This document shows, piece by piece, positions 9,480-20,985 of a DNA stretch of 43,792 bases. Origin of the DNA: Welwitschia mirabilis (Eukaryota; Gnetophyta; Gnetopsida; Welwitschiales); assembly GCA_051453625.1 (NCBI GenBank), contig JBOZIK010000001.1, positions 227,668,976 through 227,712,767 on the forward strand, written 5' to 3'. Both the position numbers and the translations under genes were made by a program. Under the pieces are notes generated by a model. That model saw only the letters and a program-made list of their open reading frames with translations, was not told the origin of the DNA and ran no database searches. Position 1 is the first letter of the stretch; each line of letters opens with the position of its first letter.

Positions 9480-10697
9480 CCCATCCAATATAGTATGGTT
9501 AATTCTCTAAAGCCCTAGAAGAAGGAAAAATTAAAAAGAAAAAATTAACAGTCTTTATAGTACTGTAAGCTCATTTAAAGATGAAATTCAAGTTTACCTT
9601 AGTAGAAAGTAAGAAGTACAAAAATTAAAAAAATAAGTGGGTTATTTAAATCTTGAGGATGAATTTTTGAGACAAAAATTAGATTAAGAATAAGAAAATA
9701 CTAAAAAGATTGCAATAGGAAGTTATTAAAATGAAGGAAAATATTTAACTCTTTAAACTATACAAGGACATGAGTACAACTTTACAAAGGCCTTATTAAG
9801 ACATTGTTAAATTGAAGATCACTACAAAAGATAGAAAAGATTTAGATACTTTTCCATAAGAAATCCCAAAACTATTATTATATTTATTATAGAATATAGA
9901 TTTAAAAAAGAAATATAATGCTAAATGTATAGAGTATTAACAAAGATTCATTACACTTATGCATAATGAAGGGCCTCTACACTTAAGTAGGAAATATTCA
10001 AATGAAATCTATGCAAACTTGAAAGGGATGAATGAAAAATGTATAAAGAATTAGATAGAGGTTCAAGAATATAAATGCAAATGGCTTGATGCCTAAAATT
10101 TACTTAGTTATTATCATTTTATTTTGTGAATAAATAAAGAGATATGGATTAAATGATAGAAAAATATAAGTCTCTTAAGAATAAGATAAGAGAAGCAAGC
10201 TCTTCTAACCAACCTCATCAAGATTAAATTGTTAAGAATATGATTTTAAAAATAAAAGAGGAGATTAAAGGAGTAGTATGTTTAATACAAAGTATGCCTT
10301 TAACCTATTTAACTCTAACTATTAAAGTTGAAAATAAAATAAATATAAGTATTATAGATGATTTGAAAGAATCTAATGAAGAGTTGAAGAAGGGTATTAA
10401 GGTAATATGTCTAGAATACATCCAACTTATTATTCAAATTTTAGAAAGAGAAAATATGAGATTACTACATGAACTTCCCTTAATGTAGGTTAAATTGGAT
10501 AAGAGAATTAGTTTTAGGCATGAGAAATTGACAGTTCTGCAAAGCCCTTATTACTAACCTCAGAAGCTATATGATTTTATTGATAGATTTGAAGAGAACT
10601 TAGAAAGTATTATTCAAAAGACTTTTGGGAAGTGGTTAAAACTAAGCATAGTTTTTTCTAATTGTAAAAAAGATATTAAATCCTTGAGGAATGAAAT
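9480..10697 (+). pseudogene. Coiled-coil C-terminal region of the transposon-like gene (left contig)
   Basis: Lys/Glu-rich heptad-like sequence runs from about 9540 (SSFKDEIQVYLSRK, LNLEDEFLRQKLD) to the gap. From 10240 an 82-codon open stretch reads MILKIKEEIKGVV, SIIDDLKESNEELKKGIKV and LEYIQLIIQILERENM, a typical long amphipathic helix. TAG at 10486-10488, and TAA codons later, close it, although the same positions are open in the right-contig copy (10798-11244). No catalytic motif is visible. It lies downstream of the Transposase_32-like region on the same strand, so it is probably its coiled-coil tail. Confidence 0.4.
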
Positions 10698-11323
10698 NNN
10701 NNNNNNNNNNNNNNNNNNNNNNNNNNNNNNNNNNNNNNNNNNNNNNNNNNNNNNNNNNNNNNNNNNNNNNNNNNNNNNNNNNNNNNNNNNNNNNNNNTCT
10801 CTCAAGAATAAGACAAGAGAAGTAAGCTCTTCTAACCAACCTCATCAAGATTCAACTGTTAAGAATATGATTTTAAAAATAAAAGAGGAGATTAAAAGAG
10901 TAGTAAATTCAATACAAAATATGCCTTTAATCTCTTTAACTCTAACTATTGAAGTTGAAAATAAAATAAATCTAAGTATTATAGATGCTTTGAAAAAATC
11001 TAATGCAGAGTTGAAGAAGGGTATTAAGGTAATATGTCTAGAATACACCCAACTTATTGTTCAAATTTTAGAAAGAGAAAATATGATATTACTACATGAA
11101 CTTCACCTAATGGATGTTAAATTGTATAAGAAAATTAGTTTTAGGCATGAGAAATTGATAGTTCTACAAAGCCCTCATTACTATCCTCAGAAGCTATATG
11201 ATTTTGTTGATACATTTGAAGAGCACTTAGAAAGTATTATTTAAAGGACTTCTAGGAATTGGTTAAAACTAAGCATAATTTATGATAATTGCAAAAAAGA
11301 TATTAAATCCTTGAGGGATGAAA
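10172..11323. repeat. ~525-bp suffix/prefix repeat across the gap at 10698-10797
   Basis: 10172-10697 aligns along its length with 10798-11323, mostly by single substitutions. Its edges are exactly the gap edges. Unmerged haplotype contigs are the simplest explanation. Confidence 0.85.
10798..11244 (+). CDS. Coiled-coil ORF fragment (right contig), partial
   Basis: Open from the gap edge to TAA at 11242-11244, about 148 codons with no start inside. It reads KNKTREVSSSNQPHQDST, MILKIKEEIKRVVNSIQNM, IIDALKKSNAELKKGI, LEYTQLIVQILERENM, VKLYKKISFRHEKLIVLQSP and FVDTFEEHLESII. The heptad-like Lys/Glu/Leu pattern predicts a coiled coil; no enzyme motif is seen. It is the same locus as 10172-10697, but here the frame is intact at least across the part shown, so one haplotype may be less decayed. 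After the stop the frame resumes (NWLKLSIIYDNCKKDIKSL) to the next gap. Whether it is expressed cannot be told. Confidence 0.35.
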   Translation, partial: SLKNKTREVSSSNQPHQDSTVKNMILKIKEEIKRVVNSIQNMPLISLTLTIEVENKINLSIIDALKKSNAELKKGIKVICLEYTQLIVQILERENMILLHELHLMDVKLYKKISFRHEKLIVLQSPHYYPQKLYDFVDTFEEHLESII

Positions 11324-11334
11324 TTAAATAAAAA

Positions 11335-12239
11335 NNNNNNNNNNNNNNNNNNNNNNNNNNNNNNNNNNNNNNNNNNNNNNNNNNNNNNNNNNNNNNNNNN
11401 NNNNNNNNNNNNNNNNNNNNNNNNNNNNNNNNNNNNNNNNNNNNNNNNNNNNNNNNNNNNNNNNNNNNNNNNNNNNNNNNNNNNNNNNNNNNNNNNNNNN
11501 NNNNNNNNNNNNNNNNNNNNNNNNNNNNNNNNNNNNNNNNNNNNNNNNNNNNNNNNNNNNNNNNNNNNNNNNNNNNNNNNNNNNNNNNNNNNNNNNNNNN
11601 NNNNNNNNNNNNNNNNNNNNNNNNNNNNNNNNNNNNNNNNNNNNNNNNNNNNNNNNNNNNNNNNNNNNNNNNNNNNNNNNNNNNNNNNNNNNNNNNNNNN
11701 NNNNNNNNNNNNNNNNNNNNNNNNNNNNNNNNNNNNNNNNNNNNNNNNNNNNNNNNNNNNNNNNNNNNNNNNNNNNNNNNNNNNNNNNNNNNNNNNNNNN
11801 NNNNNNNNNNNNNNNNNNNNNNNNNNNNNNNNNNNNNNNNNNNNNNNNNNNNNNNNNNNNNNNNNNNNNNNNNNNNNNNNNNNNNNNNNNNNNNNNNNNN
11901 NNNNNNNNNNNNNNNNNNNNNNNNNNNNNNNNNNNNNNNNNNNNNNNNNNNNNNNNNNNNNNNNNNNNNNNNNNNNNNNNNNNNNNNNNNNNNNNNNNNN
12001 NNNNNNNNNNNNNNNNNNNNNNNNNNNNNNNNNNNNNNNNNNNNNNNNNNNNNNNNNNNNNNNNNNNNNNNNNNNNNNNNNNNNNNNNNNNNNNNNNNNN
12101 NNNNNNNNNNNNNNNNNNNNNNNNNNNNNNNNNNNNNNNNNNNNNNNNNNNNNNNNNNNNNNNNNNNNNNNNNNNNNNNNNNNNNNNNNNNNNNNNNNNN
12201 NNNNNNNNNNNNNNNNNNNNNNNNNNNNNNNNNNNNNNN
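11335..12239. other. Assembly gap (905 N)
   Basis: No repeat is seen across its edges. The coding-like sequence on the left (coiled coil) and on the right (PRMKIFIAPKKKNKGESK) could belong to one gene. Confidence 0.95.
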
Positions 12240-12600
12240 ATATAGTCCTAACAGAACAAACCTCTCAGGAGTATGATTATAAGATGAGGCAAATTTAAAA
12301 TCAAAATATTTACCTCTAAGTCCTAGAATGAAAATTTTTATAGCTCCTAAAAAAAAAAATAAAGGAGAGTCAAAGTAGCCAAGGACTCCTTTCAAGAGGA
12401 ATAGGCAAAGGAATAAAGGTAGTAACTAAAGAGTCAACAAATATAGAAATTATAGATTTCAATGATCTTATTTTATAAGAGAAATANNNNNNNNNNNNNN
12501 NNNNNNNNNNNNNNGAAAGACAATTAGTGAAAGTGGCCAAGAAATTAGAAGAATTAGAGTTTAGTGAAGAGAATCATTTTATTTTCAAATGATAAAATAA
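12240..12600 (+). pseudogene. Basic tail and coiled-coil end of the same transposon-like gene
   Basis: After the gap the plus strand reads PRMKIFIAPKKKNKGES and then RTPFKRNRQRNKG, a basic region. After the 28-N gap (12487-12514) it reads ERQLVKVAKKLEELEFSEEN, again coiled-coil-like, ending in TGA/TAA near 12591-12597. Stops and a frame change interrupt it. Assigning it to the upstream gene is inference from strand, order and composition. Confidence 0.3.
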
Positions 12601-12836
12601 ATATTATAAGACTCTTTCTCCCTTTCTATTGTATCTATTTATTAAGGGACTAAGAAAATCTTGAGCTTGGGAGAATTGATAAGTAAAAATAATGATGTGA
12701 AATTTTATTATTAATGAAATGTCTTCATTCTTATAATTAAATATTTTAGATGGTATTGAATATTTTTATTTTGCATTTAGATTAATATACTAATTAGTTA
12801 ATAGGTAAGTTAGTTATTATGTTATGGGTCAGCATA

Positions 12837-12860
12837 TACATACATACATACATACATACA

Positions 12861-12890
<30 letters not shown>
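12837..12890. repeat. (TACA)n microsatellite
   Basis: About 13 uninterrupted tetranucleotide units. Confidence 0.95.
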
Positions 12891-12891
<1 letters not shown>

Positions 12892-13729
12892 TTTGTAGGT
12901 ACAAAATGCCGTTTGGCATAAAGATGAGGGAGAAGGTCAAGGTGGTAGAAATACAACAACTAATCTAACCATAAACCTTATCTTCAGAAGCAAAGAAGAA
13001 AAATGACAAAATAAAAAGGGCTAGATCACCAAAAGGAGTAGGGATCTTTTAGCAAAAAGGATCTAGAAATAGAACTAAGCAAAGGGCTAAAGGAAAGATT
13101 CAGATATTCTAAAAAGGGTGTAGCAACATCTCCAATGTTATAGTGTTACCCATAAAGAAAAATATAAATTAATTAGTACATTTCTATGTAACATTCAGTA
13201 TTTAATATAAAGATAAAAAGCTAATATTTTTGAAGTACTGTGAACATGTTTTGTTACTTAAAAAGTAAAATTCTCTTTATTTGCTCCTATCTATGTAGCT
13301 AAACATGAATTAAAATAATTAGCAATATTTAAAAATAAGTATTGTTTAGCATTTAGTAAAGTTTCTATTATTTTTTTCCATTTTTTACATTCTGCTTAAT
13401 GTAATATATGTCTATAGTAAACTTATGAATTATCAACCTAACTAGTCTAAGTACCTTTATTATGAGTTTATTTTGATGATGTATTTTGAACTAAATGATT
13501 GAAGTATTAGTGTCAACTAGTTCTTTAGTAAATCTTTATTTGTAAATTAATGGTTTAAGCTCATTTTAGGTTAAAAACTTCATATTTTTCTACATACTTC
13601 ATCATAGTTTCTTAATATTTTCTACATTTATTTCATAACATAAGATTTTATTACTATTCTTAAGTAAACCCATTTATATATCTAACACCTAAGGTAATTA
13701 TGAGGTAATTCTCCAAGCCTTTACCCATC

Positions 13730-13737
13730 TATAAAAG
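13730..13737 (+). promoter_or_regulatory. TATA box of a probable LTR
   Basis: CTATAAAAGGGCCTTGAG, followed by TGTAAAA, looks like the TATA/R-start region of plant Ty3 LTRs. The LTR edges could not be placed, so the assignment is tentative. Confidence 0.35.
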
Positions 13738-14579
13738 GGCCTTGAGTATTCATTGTAAAAATCTTTAGTTATCTTAACATGAGGAATACTTGAAGGTTAA
13801 GACATTATGGTACTCTAATACCTTTCTTAGGAGTAGAATGATTCAAGGCTAGTTGAGGAGGTTTTTCCCTTCATTCTTGTCTTATGATATAATGTCTGTT
13901 TCTTTTAGTTTTAGTAAAAGAATTAGCTTGAATTATTTTATTGTTATTTCACATTTTATTTGGCATTAGCAATATCTAGACAAGATTAGTTCTTAAAATA
14001 GGTTTATTCTTTTATTACTAATGATTATAAAATGATATTAGTAATCTTGAGATAAGCTTGTTTCAAGTTCTTTCGAACTGTGTGAGTTATTCAAAGTTAC
14101 TTTTTTGATTTATAGTTCCAGTTATTTAATAAATCTTGTGCACTTTAGTTTACAATTTGAATGCTTATAAAGGAATATGAAATATCAAGAGGACTGGATA
14201 ACTCATTAACATACATGTAGTAGATGATATTATGCCTCCATGCTTAGCCTTAATGACTTGATAATTTACTGCATGTTTTAGGATATAAGAATTATTGAAG
14301 CAAATGTGGAGAGTTGGATAACTTGATTAGATCCTTGGAGAATTTCTATTTCCTTATGTTATTGATAGAATATCACTTCTTTTCCAAAAATGTTTATTTT
14401 TTTCATTTGAGTTTTTCATTATAAGTTGTAATAATATTATCTCTTTTTATTAAATTCACCTCATATGTCCCTTTGGAAGAATTATAACTATGTGTAAACT
14501 TAGTTTTAAATCTAGATCACTAAGATATTATTACTACTCTTAATATACATGCATTAAATGCCATTTTTTATCCTATGTT

Positions 14580-14950
14580 TATAAAATAGTTTAAGAGAAT
14601 AATAAATTGCTTGAATGCCAAAGAATCTTTAAACATTCTTATAGTAGCTCATAAAGGAACATCCACTATCAAGCAAGAAAAAATATAGATGTTGATTACT
14701 AGGTTTAAAGAAATTTTAATGGAAGAGGAAGAATCACTTTAATAGTTATTTGCCAAATTAATAGATACAATTAAGTCAATGGCAAGTCTAAGAGAAAAGG
14801 TTGATGAATATAAAGTATTAAGGAAAGTATTGAGATCTCTTCCCAAGTTGTTTAAATGAAAGATAATTATAATTAGAAAAAGAAAGGATATTAGTAAGAT
14901 TTCACTAGATGAATGACAAGGTAATCTTCAAACCCATAAGTTGACATTTA
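14580..14950 (+). pseudogene. Ty1/copia element 1: gag (UBN2-type)
   Basis: Reads LNAKESLNILIVAHKGTSTI, KQEKIQMLITRFKEILMEEE, a stop pair where Thr-Ile/Gln-like residues are expected, LREKVDEYKVLRKVLRSLPK, ISLDE and GNLQTHKLTF. This is the UBN2 gag domain of plant copia elements (SKLQMLTTKFE-LRMEEDE...R..L.LG......V+KVLRSLPKRF...LDEL.GSL-T-E). Gag forms the virus-like particle around element RNA. TGA codons sit at Trp-like positions and TAA/TAG at others. It opens a full-order copia interior that runs to about 18910; no primer-binding site is visible upstream. Confidence 0.8.
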
Positions 14951-15149
14951 CAAAAAAAATAACAAATGACTTCCCTTGAAAAATGTAAAAGATGAAGGAA
15001 GAAGTAAAAGATCAAATGATGAATTTTATGAGGATGTATGACACTATTTCTTATAAAGTTTAAGAGATTTCTATTTAAAAAAAAAGATAGATGGAAAATA
15101 AGCATAGAAGTTAAAAGAAATCAAGAAAAGCAAAGAAAAGGATAATAGA

Positions 15150-15250
15150 TAATGAAAGACATCTAGTGCTATGTTTGTAAAGAGTATGAACATTTTTTAC
15201 CCTTTATAGGCATAGCATTGAATGTCTTCCATTATCTCTTATTCTCAAAT
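15150..15250 (+). pseudogene. Copia element 1: gag zinc knuckle
   Basis: CYVCKEYEH gives C-x2-C-x4-H. After a frame shift GHSIECLPLSLI supplies the usual GH-x3-ECP end. Zinc knuckles bind the element RNA. It sits between gag and protease, as expected. Confidence 0.6.
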
Positions 15251-15984
15251 AGTAAGAATCATTAAAGAAGATCTAAGAAATCATATTTGATTGTAATTTA
15301 AGATAATTTAAAAGATGATAAAGATAGCAATTCAAATTAATAGTTAAAAGCAGATATAAGACTCTTATTTATGACAATAGCATCATCCTTTACATAGTCA
15401 CCATCTTAAATAGAATTAGATGACTTAGATATCATATATGAAGGTGAAGAAGCTTTAGAAGACATTTGTTAAGAATTGTACAAAAAATGAGAAATTTTTC
15501 CAAATGAGTATATAAACTAAATAAGGTTGTGAACATTCTAATTAAGAAAAAGAAGGCTTTAAATCACAACTAGAAGAAAATAAAAGTTAAAAATGAAGGT
15601 TTTTACTAAGAGATAAAAAGTCTATCTCATATTTTAAATATTTTTTTACAAGTTAGAACAAATGCTAGGGATTGGAACATCAGCTTATGAAAAAAGAGTT
15701 ATTAGCTTTGTATTCTTAGGATCATCTAGTTCTTCAAACTAGCTAATGCATATAAGTAAAGTTTTTCCTTCAAAGATTACTTCTCATTTTTTTGGTAATT
15801 CAAGTCATTGTAAATTATTTTATCATTATAGAAATATTTTTCTTTTTTTAATTATGCCTATACTCCCTTTAACTTTATTCCTAAATATTCACCATCACAA
15901 AAATCCAAAAGGACCATGAAAGTAAGAGATGACAACTTAAAGAGTTTATTGATTTAAATAATTTTTAGGGCTAGTAATTAAACT

Positions 15985-16240
15985 AATTAGGATCTCTATA
16001 GTGATTGCTCTTATCACATGATAGATTAAAAAATCAATATTCTAATGTCTAAGTGACTTTGATGATAGAGAGGTAACATTTAATGGTGATGAAAAGGCAA
16101 AGATTGAAAGTACTGGAAGTGATAATGAAGGTAAAATGCCTAGAATCAATAACGTTTTACATGTAAACAACCTTAAACATAACTTGGTTAGTATTAGTTA
16201 AATCTATAATAAAGGACATAAAGTCATTTCTTATAATAAA
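15985..16240 (+). pseudogene. Copia element 1: aspartic protease
   Basis: DCSYHMID stands where plant copia elements have D-SGCS-HMTG (the catalytic Asp is followed by CS; SG is lost). It is followed by GEVTFNGDEKAKIESTGS, MPRINNVLHVNNLKHNLVSI and GHKVIS, matching the order KVTFGD--KGKI-G-G, ...NVLLVDGLKHNLLSISQ and GYKV. The protease would process Gag-Pol. Stops and frame changes in the active-site region make it inactive. Confidence 0.75.
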
Positions 16241-16479
16241 AAAATGTGAAGTTAAACATGATAAAATAAATGTTCTTCTTATTAAAAGAAAAAGAACTAA
16301 TAATGCTTATACAATAGAGTAGTTGTCTATTATGTGTCATTTTTCATAAGTAAACAATAAGGATATTTGAAACCAATGATAGGACTATAAACTTTAATGA
16401 GCTTAAGGAAATTTTGACAGAAACTCCTAAAATCAAATTTGAAGAACATGAAATGTATAATAAATGATAAAAAGAAAAA

Positions 16480-17375
16480 CAAACTAGACCATATCATAAG
16501 ATCAAAAACATGATCTGAACATTCATGCCTCTTAAACTCATTTATATGGATTTGATGGATCCTTCACAAGCCAAGAGTTTGATAGGCAAATAATATTTTT
16601 TGGCTATGATTAATAATTATTCTAGATTTACTTAGATTACCTTATTAGAAAATAAATATGAATTTTTTAAAAGATTTATTAATATTTATAACCTAATTCA
16701 AAATGAAAAGGATTATATCGTTAAATGCATTGGGAGTGATCATGAAGGTGATTTGAAAATCATTCTTAAGCATGAATTTTAATCACTAAATACACCATAG
16801 AATGGCATAAGTAAAAGAAAGAACAAAGTCCTTCAAGAAATGGAAAGGACAATGCTCAATGAAAAGAGGACATAAAAAACATTTTTTGCTAAAGTGGTTA
16901 ACAATGTATGCTATATAATTAATCAAGTGTATCTTCAATCATGTATGGATAAGATACCCTATGAACTTTTAAAAAGTAGAAAAAAAAAGGTTTTTAATTT
17001 TAAATTTTTTAGAAGAAAGTATTTCATATTAAAGGATAGAGAAAATCTAAGATAAATTGAATTCAAAGTATCTAAGGAAATCTTCATTAGTTATTCTATA
17101 AGGAGTAAAGCCATATAGAATGCTTAATAAATAAATTATATTTGTAAAAGAATCCATTAATATTAAAATTAATGATATTAATCTTAAGCCATTGTCTATA
17201 GATGAAGAAGAAGAAAACCTTTTAAGGAATTTCACTTATGATAAGATGCACTTAATAAAAAAGAATGATGAAATAAAACAAGAGATTAATGTAGGAAAAC
17301 TTCCAAAACTAAATGATTGTTTACTTGAATTAGTCATTAGAGATGTAAACTTAGGTGTACACACTAGACACTCCT
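16480..17375 (+). pseudogene. Copia element 1: integrase and INT-RT linker
   Basis: PLKLIYMDLMDP carries the first core Asp, NNYSRFT-stop-ITLLENK follows, and IGSDHEGDLK carries the second Asp. NGISKRKNKVLQEMERTML is the third-motif block, but it has Lys where the catalytic Glu belongs (family: NGVVERKNRTLQEM). The end reads FFAKVVNNVCYIINQVYL and KIPYELLKSRK. The linker then shows KESINIKINDIN and LELVIRDVNLGVHTRHSLKN, the 'VVKDHPL-IIGD--KGVRTRSSL' block of SIRE-like copia. Integrase would insert the cDNA; with D-D-K and several stops this copy cannot. Confidence 0.8.
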
Positions 17376-17382
17376 TAAAGAA

Positions 17383-17403
17383 TTTTTTTTTTTTTTTTTT
17401 TTT
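17383..17403 (+). repeat. T21 homopolymer inside copia pol
   Basis: 21 uninterrupted Ts lie between the linker (ending HSLKN) and the start of RT (LNPRTMKKF). It could be slippage expansion of a short T run, or the tail of a reverse-inserted retrosequence. Confidence 0.9.
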
Positions 17404-17419
17404 GTTCTCATGCATGTTA

Positions 17420-18480
17420 AGTGTCATAGGTTAAATCCAAGAACTATGAAGAAGTTTAAAATCATCAAGAATGAATGGTAGTAGTTGAAGAGGAATTATG
17501 CAGTTTAAAATAAATGATGTATAAAATCTAGTTAAATGATCAAAGGGTAAAAACATGAATAAAATAAAGTAGCTATTTAATAATAAGTGTGGTAAACATA
17601 ACAATTTGATCAAGAATCAAAAAAAATTTGTAGCATAAGGATAAAACTAGATATAAGGCATCAATGTGGAAGGTATACACACTCCCATTACTAGGTTAGA
17701 TAGTACAAGAATGTTTCTTTCATTTGTTACTCTAAATAATTTTAAAGTATTTCAAATGAATATAAAAAGTTATTTTTCAAATGGTATTCTTAATAAATTA
17801 ATCTATGTAGTATAATCTAGAGGCTTCATATATCCACATAAACCAAACCATATGTATTTACTTGTTAGGATTTACATGATTTAAAAGAAGTTCCACATGC
17901 TTGGTATGAAAAGCTAACAAACATCTTTGAGGCTAGTGGTTATAAAATAGGAATTATAAACAAAATACTCTAACTAAAAAAGTTTGAGAAATATTTTATA
18001 ACTATCCAACTATATGTAGATTACATAATTTTGGGACTTCAACAGAAGAGCTAACAAGTAAATTTGTTAATATCATAAGCAAATATTTTTAAATGAGTAT
18101 GATAGATCTAAAAATTAAAAAATATGATCAAGGAATATTTATCTCTTAATTAAAGTACATTATAAATTTATTGAAATGATGTAGACTTAAAAATGCTAAA
18201 ACTACCATCATTCTTATGTCTATGAATTGTAAAATTAACACTGATAATTTAAAAAAACTAATGAATTAAAAACTTTATAGAAGCATGATAGAAATACTCT
18301 TATACTTAACAACTGCTAGACCAAATATAATGTTTAATATGAAAGATTGTATAAGATACCAAGTAAATTCAAAAGAGCCCCATATTCAAGTCATAAAGAG
18401 AATCATTAGGTACATAAAAGGGATGTGTGAATATAATCTATGGCATCCAAATGTAATCTCATTTAATCTTGTAGGCTTTT
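17420..18480 (+). pseudogene. Copia element 1: reverse transcriptase
   Basis: Reads LNPRTMKKF (family: INPK-IEEAL), FKVFQMNIKSYFSNGILNKL (QMDVKSAFLNG), HDLKEVPHAWYEKLTNIFEA (YGLKQAPRAWYERL) and LYVDYIILG at about 18008-18034. The catalytic YVDD is YVDY, so the second Asp is lost. The C-terminal part has a 65-codon open run (18285-18482) with YLTTARPNIMFNMK, then VIKRIIRYIKGM and YNLWHP, the usual thumb/connection. There are many stops and at least two frameshifts, so it is non-functional. Confidence 0.85.
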
Positions 18481-18910
18481 AGTAATGCAGAGAAGGCTGG
18501 ATGTAAGGAAGATAAGAAAGAACAAGTAAAAATTTCCTCTTCCTTAGAGCATGCCTAGTAAGTTAGGAAAGTAAGAAATAGAACTCCATCTTTCTTTTAA
18601 TAAAAGAAGCAAAATATATTATAACACAAAGCTATTGTATTAATCTTTTATGGATGAATAAAATGTTAAAAGTATTTAAATTTGACTATGATGAAATACC
18701 CATTTTTTATGATAAACTAATTCAATAAACATATTAAAGAATCATGATTAAGATTTTCATACTAAACACATTAAAATTAAACAACATTTTCAAATACCAA
18801 CATGAACTTTATGAACACTAACTAGTAACTAGTTGACATTTTTATGAAAAGCCTAATCCTCAATAAGTTTTTCACTCTTAGAATAGAGTTGAGAATAATA
18901 TCACCATCCT
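18475..18910 (+). pseudogene. Copia element 1: RNase H and pol end
   Basis: SNAEKAGCKEDKKE corresponds to SDADWAGC--DRKS. It is followed in mixed frames by pieces of the TEAEYIA block, FYDK (family CDNTSAI), HTKHIKIK-like sequence and DIFMKSLILNKFFTLRIEL (family ADIFTKPL---KF--LR-ELG). Pol therefore ends near 18905. Frameshifts and stops are frequent. Confidence 0.75.
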
Positions 18911-19853
18911 CTAACTAAAAATAGTATAGTTGATTAAACATCTAGTCTATGAACCAAACTTAAAGAGGTCGGGTCAACTAGCCTATAACACTGGTTAACT
19001 TGATATGGATCGAATCTAACCCAACTTTTATTAGGAACTAGAATGGATTATTAATCAACTAAATTTAGGGATTCAACTAATCCATCATATAATGGGTTAA
19101 GTAGATGTAAATCGAGTTGGTCCAATGGATGCAAGTGTGAGGCAATGGACTAAAAATTTTCTTTAAAAAAAAATCCTATGTTTCACTTTTTAAAAAGGAT
19201 TATTGAGATATCTCTTTTATTTTTCTCTTTTACCCCTAGTTTTCCCTCTCTAATATTCGCATCTTTGTGTGCTATGTTGTAGTCATGAAAGAGGAACCCT
19301 TTAGAAGATCAACAAAAAAGATCATGAACAATAAAGATTCATCTTACCTTTACCAAGAAATGTTAGAAAATAAGATTAACAAGATTGCAATAAGATTTGA
19401 AAAGAAACTTGTGTGATAAAAACAATTAATTACTTTTCATAAACTTCATGAGTAAAGAGATGTATTAATACTTCTTTAAGAATTATATCTTTCTTATTTC
19501 ATAAAGTTTTTACCTTGGCATATCCTCTTCTCATTAGATTTTATTTTTTTTAGTCCACTACTTAATTTGATGTTGATTCTTCTATTTTATTGACTTCTTT
19601 TTTGGGGAAAAGAGTGAGTATTATCTTAGATCTAATTGTGATAATTACGAAACTCCTTAGAAAATATTATGAGAAGTTTTAACCTCTAGGTAATTTCATG
19701 GAAGACAAAATAGAGGTTAGTAGGATTCTATATGACAAGACAATTAGGTAAAAAACCACTCTTTCCACTTCCTCACTTTTTTAAAAGTATCAATTTTTTG
19801 CATTTTATCTTTACATATAATCTATAACCTTTATTTGGACATCAAGATAAAAA
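18911..19853. other. 3' region of copia element 1, no clear gene
   Basis: 18960-19150 has repeated GGGTCAACTAG/AACTAAT-type phrases suggestive of an LTR or 3' UTR. 19285-19422 holds a 45-codon ORF (MKEEPFRRSTKKIMNNKDSS...) that resembles nothing I can name. No polypurine tract or LTR edge could be fixed. Confidence 0.35.
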
Positions 19854-20885
19854 TGTTGGATTATGTTTTACCAATTGATATTAAAATAATGTTTTCTATA
19901 TAGCAAATTTTATGTATTTTATGCAAAAGATGTTAAATTACTTAAAGGTCAAAAGATAGAACTAAAATCATCAACTTCTAAGCACTAAAAACATATTAGT
20001 TTGTTTTCCTCTCAAGATGGATTCGACCAGATTTTCAAGGGATCGAATACACCTAAAGTAGATAAAAAATTGAATACATCTAGAGGGGTTAACTAGATTT
20101 TTAATGGGGTTGACTAGACTTGTAAGTTAAAGAACCAGCCTCCCTAATCTTTATGGGGTTGACTGAATTTGAGGACTTGATAAATAGTATATTCAGATTG
20201 AATGATAAGGGGTTGACCAAACCTATGATGTATTGACTAGACTTGAGCACTATGCAACTGGTACATCTTAATTGATAGTCATGAGGTTGATCAGACACTT
20301 AAAGGGGTCGATTAGACTCAATGCTATAAACTAGAAAGAAATTTTATCAGAGGAGCAGGTTACTTGATAAAGTAGTAGGCAACCAGACTAGGATCAATTG
20401 AACCCAAATGAGATCGATCAGATAGGAAGCTATAAGAAATTGGGATGACTGAATTTCTCACTTGGGTGACCTGTGTAAAACTCATGGCACCACATGGAGT
20501 CAACTGGATTTTTGTGGGGTCAATCAAATAAAGCATAAATGAAATTTTTCTAAACATTATGTATCCATTATGTAGCTATTAAGTAGCCATTTTCTACCTA
20601 TTTATAGCTATTGGAAGCACATTTCAAATGTAATAAACCATAAAAGCCTTCTATTATAAATAATTAAGACATAGATAACTAAAGAATCTTTTAAAACCAT
20701 TCTCACTTAGATAAATATATTGAATATGAAGGATTAAGCATTGTATTTGGAGTGATTTTTTTCTATTGTATCTTGGAATCTATATTTCTAACTAAAGAAG
20801 ATTTACTATTGGCATCCTCTCTACCTTTAAGATTAAATAAAGAGCTTCATTTGTTTTATGTCTATAAGAGAAGAGCTTCATAAAA
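19854..20885 (+). mobile_element. Copia LTR copy A, 3' part lost in a gap
   Basis: Starts with TGTTGGATTATGTTTTACC, the same 5' end as copy D, and runs colinear with copies B, C and D until the gap at 20886-20985. A TATA box lies at 20655-20662. No polypurine tract precedes it (the flank is ATCAAGATAAAAA), so it is the left outer LTR of the A-B-C array. Many degenerate GGGGTTGACTAGACT-type motifs occur between about 20015 and 20525. Confidence 0.8.
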
Positions 20886-20985
20886 NNNNNNNNNNNNNNN
20901 NNNNNNNNNNNNNNNNNNNNNNNNNNNNNNNNNNNNNNNNNNNNNNNNNNNNNNNNNNNNNNNNNNNNNNNNNNNNNNNNNNNNN
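20886..20985. other. Assembly gap (100 N) between LTR A and RT
   Basis: The left edge is in the R/U5 part of LTR A; the right edge is already in RT. The rest of the LTR, the primer site, gag, protease and integrase of this unit are missing, so the nominal 100 Ns must hide kilobases or mark a deletion. Confidence 0.8.

Larger units (their letters stand above)
12601..14579. other. Gene-free stretch, probably LTR sequence around 13.7 kb
   Basis: Holds the (TACA)n run and the TATA box listed separately. I find no coding frame; 12900-13200 is slightly richer in GC, without a recognisable motif. Confidence 0.4.

Noticed and set aside
20101-20557. Small ORFs inside the LTR copies (20101-20298, 20360-20557, 23186-23368, 23422-23646)
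   Set aside because: They lie in the motif-rich U3 part, differ between LTR copies, and show no family resemblance.
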